Assembly (NCBI GenBank): GCA_964594665.1
Contig: CAZQNY010000067.1
Location: 1-17,086, forward strand
DNA: 17,086 nucleotides
DNA from: BM520 sp964594665
GTDB lineage: Bacteria; Bacteroidota; Bacteroidia; Bacteroidales; BM520
Reading direction: 5' to 3'
Made by a program: the position numbers and the translations under genes. This document shows, piece by piece, positions 15,642 through 17,086 of the stretch. Under the pieces are notes generated by a model that did not search any database, was not told the DNA's origin, and saw only the letters and a list, made by a program, of their open reading frames with translations. The number at the start of each line of letters is the position of its first letter. Within the stretch, counting starts at the first letter, position 1.

Positions 15642-15975
15642 CTTCTTCGACAGGGTATATGCTGTGGCCGTGCAGATACCGTATGGCCGGGTAACGTCTT
15701 ACGGAGCCATTGCAAAGTATCTGGGATCGGCAAAAAGTGCCCGGATGGTAGGGTGGGCCATGAATGCCAGCGGCAATGCACCTTTTCCTGTTCCGGCACA
15801 TCGTGTGGTGAACCGTACCGGCACATTAACAGGAAAGCATAAATTTGGCGGCAGTAACACCATGCAGGAGCTGTTGGAGTCGGAAGGCATTGTGGTGACG
15901 GATGACCAGATTGAGAATTTTGATGACGTTTTCTGGGATCCACAAAAAAAACTTCAGGGCATAAATAAAACGTGA
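15631..15975 (+). CDS. Alkyltransferase-like (ATL) protein, Ala in place of catalytic Cys
   Basis: A 114-residue relative of the DNA-binding domain of O6-alkylguanine-DNA alkyltransferase (MGMT/Ogt). Family features are SYGAIAKYLG (23-32), the arginine finger region SARMVGWAMNAS (36-47) and the active-site segment PVPAHRVVNRTG (53-64). The reactive PCHRV cysteine is replaced by Ala56 (GCA, 15796-15798), so the protein cannot accept an alkyl group. Known ATL proteins (E. coli YbaZ, S. pombe Atl1) bind O6-alkylguanine, flip it out and attract nucleotide excision repair; that role is the likely one here. It starts inside the end of trmB (11-base overlap), so the two genes form a pair. Length and end are intact, so it is not a decayed gene. 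Confidence 0.9.
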   Translation: MESNFFDRVYAVAVQIPYGRVTSYGAIAKYLGSAKSARMVGWAMNASGNAPFPVPAHRVVNRTGTLTGKHKFGGSNTMQELLESEGIVVTDDQIENFDDVFWDPQKKLQGINKT

Positions 15976-16008
15976 AGGTTAAGTCATAATCAACTTAATC
16001 AGACAAAA

Positions 16009-16035
16009 ATTGGTATCTTTGTACAAAGAACCAAT
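16009..16035 (+). promoter_or_regulatory. Palindromic operator-like site over the DUF3124 -7 box
   Basis: TATCTTTG (16014-16021) is a -7 box match. It lies within an inverted repeat: the perfect 14-bp palindrome TCTTTGTACAAAGA (16016-16029), flanked by ATTGGT (16009-16014) and its complement ACCAAT (16030-16035), with one unpaired A at 16015. The repeat ends 3 bases before the ATG at 16039. It could bind a dimeric repressor or fold as a 13-bp hairpin at the 5' end of the mRNA. Confidence 0.5.
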
Positions 16036-16038
16036 GTA

Positions 16039-16551
16039 ATGAGAATAACTGTATTTCTATCCCTTGTAATAGCATTCTCTTTCGGCTGCCAAAGGGAAAC
16101 GGACAAATATCCGGTTCAACAGGCTGATTGGGAAAACAAAACAGCCGACAACAGTCAAATCATAGATTATTTTCATAAAAAAACGTACCTCCCGGTATAT
16201 TCCCATATCTACCATATGCGGGAACACAGAACTTATGACCTTACTATCACTGTCAGTATCCGCAATGTTTCCATGACCGACACGCTGTATCTGGACCAGG
16301 CAGATTATTATAACACCATCGGGAATAAAATCAGGGAATACATCAAAAAACCGATTTATGTTCTCCCACTGGAAACCATTGAGATTGTAATCGAAGACCG
16401 CGATATTGAAGGTGGTTCGGGAGCAAATTTTGTTTTTGAATGGGCCATGAAGAACAAAAAAAACCCTCCCCTCTTTGAGGCGGTTATGATCTCTACTTAT
16501 GGCGACCAGGGGCTGTCGTTCACCACCCGAGGCATTCCGGTAGTTGACTAA
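16039..16551 (+). CDS. DUF3124-family lipoprotein of unknown function
   Basis: A 170-residue predicted lipoprotein. Residues 1-16 form a short signal sequence ending in SFGC, with Cys17 as the likely lipidated residue; Phe at -2 makes the lipobox slightly unusual. The rest resembles the DUF3124 family: LPVYSHIYHMREHRTYDLTI (51-70), a beta strand with VSIRNVSMTDTLYL, YYNTIGNKIREYI and a C-terminal GGSGANFVFEW. It looks like one small all-beta domain. No enzymatic motif is visible. The gene stands alone, 63 bases after the ATL gene, with its own -7 box inside a palindrome. Confidence 0.8.
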   Translation: MRITVFLSLVIAFSFGCQRETDKYPVQQADWENKTADNSQIIDYFHKKTYLPVYSHIYHMREHRTYDLTITVSIRNVSMTDTLYLDQADYYNTIGNKIREYIKKPIYVLPLETIEIVIEDRDIEGGSGANFVFEWAMKNKKNPPLFEAVMISTYGDQGLSFTTRGIPVVD

Positions 16552-16603
16552 TCCGATTCCGGTTTTATTTAGACATTCTTTATCCCCTCATTTATTTTTC
16601 TTT

Positions 16604-16809
16604 TTTTTCCTGACTTCCGCGCTGTTTTTTTTAAGGAAAACGGTAAGCGCTTTATATTTAGTTGGTTATTAAATTTTACTTTTCTATTTTGGGTGTCCCG
16701 GCGCGAAAAACAGGAGTAGTTCTTTAACAAATTTATTTCGCAGAGAACCTCAATGGAGACACAAAGGGCCGCAAAGAAAAATTCTCTGCGGCCCTTTGTG
16801 CCTTCTTTG
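16604..16809. repeat. Direct repeat, copy 1 (AT-rich segment plus hairpin)
   Basis: By direct comparison with 16882-17086, the 206 bases differ by four substitutions and one missing base; the part from 16699 to 16809 is identical. The first 130 bases are AT-rich with islands such as CGGTAAGCGC and CGGCGCGAAAAACAGG, then AGTTCTTTAACAAATTTATT. The last 70 bases form a strong hairpin. Orientation and mobility are unknown. The similarity probably continues past 16809, but copy 2 is cut by the window end. Confidence 0.9.
16760..16800. repeat. Strong hairpin within repeat copy 1
   Basis: Arms 16760-16778 and 16782-16800 pair in 18 of 19 positions around an AAA loop; the outer 14 bp (CACAAAGGGCCGCA/TGCGGCCCTTTGTG) are perfect. 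A third, inverted copy of the 19-base unit at 16803-16821 matches the left arm in 17 of 19 positions, so alternative folds are possible. It resembles the dispersed CGCAAAG-type palindromes found in intergenic regions of many bacteria. Confidence 0.8.
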
Positions 16810-16847
16810 CGGATCTTTGTGTAACAGCTAAAACCCTACATTTCAAG

Positions 16848-16877
16848 AAACTGCCTTGCAATCATAGCGGGCAGTTT
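16848..16877 (+). terminator. Hairpin between repeat copies, possible terminator
   Basis: AAACTGCC (16848-16855) and GGCAGTTT (16870-16877) form a perfect 8-bp stem around a 14-base loop. The right arm is followed by TGAGTTTTT, so it could terminate + strand transcription, though the T tract is offset by three bases. It lies in the separator and is not shared with the repeat copies. Confidence 0.3.
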
Positions 16878-16881
16878 TGAG

Positions 16882-17086
16882 TTTTTCCTGACTTCCGCGC
16901 TGTTTTTTTTAAAGAAAACGGTAAGCGCCTTATATTTAGTTGGTTATTAAATTTTACTTTTTATATTGGGTGTCACGGCGCGAAAAACAGGAGTAGTTCT
17001 TTAACAAATTTATTTCGCAGAGAACCTCAATGGAGACACAAAGGGCCGCAAAGAAAAATTCTCTGCGGCCCTTTGTGCCTTCTTTG
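16882..17086. repeat. Direct repeat, copy 2 (cut by window end)
   Basis: Second copy of the 16604-16809 repeat, displaced by 278 bases at its start and 277 after a one-base deletion. Its hairpin arms are at 17037-17055 and 17059-17077, with the same sequence as copy 1. It runs to the last base of the window, so its true length, and whether more copies follow, is unknown. Confidence 0.9.

Larger units (their letters stand above)
16552..17086. other. Gene-free end with duplicated repeat
   Basis: No ORF of credible size lies in these 535 bases. They hold a T-rich lead-in (16560-16603), repeat copy 1 (16604-16809), a 72-base separator with a hairpin (16810-16881), and repeat copy 2 running into the window end (16882-17086). 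Details are in separate entries. Confidence 0.8.

Noticed and set aside
16604..17086. A CRISPR array in the terminal repeats
   Set aside because: Only two units about 277 bp apart are present; there are no short regularly spaced repeats with unique spacers.

Overview
The window reads as a chromosomal segment of a Bacteroidota bacterium, probably an anaerobic, Bacteroidales/Marinilabiliales-like lineage. The evidence is: a very large secreted protein with a type IX secretion (T9SS) C-terminal sorting domain; repeated use of the Bacteroidota -7 promoter box TAnnTTTG and an absence of obvious Shine-Dalgarno sequences; a membrane protein joining a CCDC81-type HU domain to a SPOR domain; and a tRNA-guanine transglycosylase without the usual zinc cysteines. 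CMP-KDO synthesis (kdsB) and an LptF/LptG permease show a Gram-negative envelope. I assigned families by reading motifs; no database search was run.

Layout. 1-263: no convincing gene; a structured, unassigned stretch followed by the hutU terminator. 264-2264 (-): urocanate hydratase of the long type. 2335-5844 (+): a 1169-residue T9SS-exported repeat protein, divergent from hutU. 5839-7568 (-): a glycosyltransferase followed by an ECF sigma factor, an operon convergent with the T9SS gene and sharing overlapping stop codons with it. 7689-9921 (+): tgt and an LptF/LptG permease. 9914-10735 (-): ispE, convergent and overlapping the permease end. 10818-13734 (+): GH3-like amide synthetase, deoxynucleoside kinase and kdsB, tightly spaced. 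13794-14858 (+): HU-TM-SPOR protein with its own promoter. 14904-15975 (+): trmB and an overlapping alkyltransferase-like (ATL) gene. 16039-16551 (+): DUF3124-type lipoprotein with a palindromic promoter. 16552-17086: a gene-free end holding two near-identical copies, about 277 bp apart, of a repeat made of an AT-rich segment plus a strong hairpin.

Most genes are core housekeeping: tRNA modification (tgt, trmB), isoprenoid and LPS precursor supply (ispE, kdsB, LPS permease), nucleotide salvage and histidine catabolism. The parts that deserve a second look are the HU-SPOR protein, the zinc-cysteine-less Tgt, the Ala-type ATL overlapping trmB, the five cysteine-paired repeats of the T9SS protein, the palindrome at the DUF3124 promoter, and above all the duplicated terminal repeat, whose AT-rich part has the look of a CRISPR leader although no CRISPR repeat is visible before the window ends.
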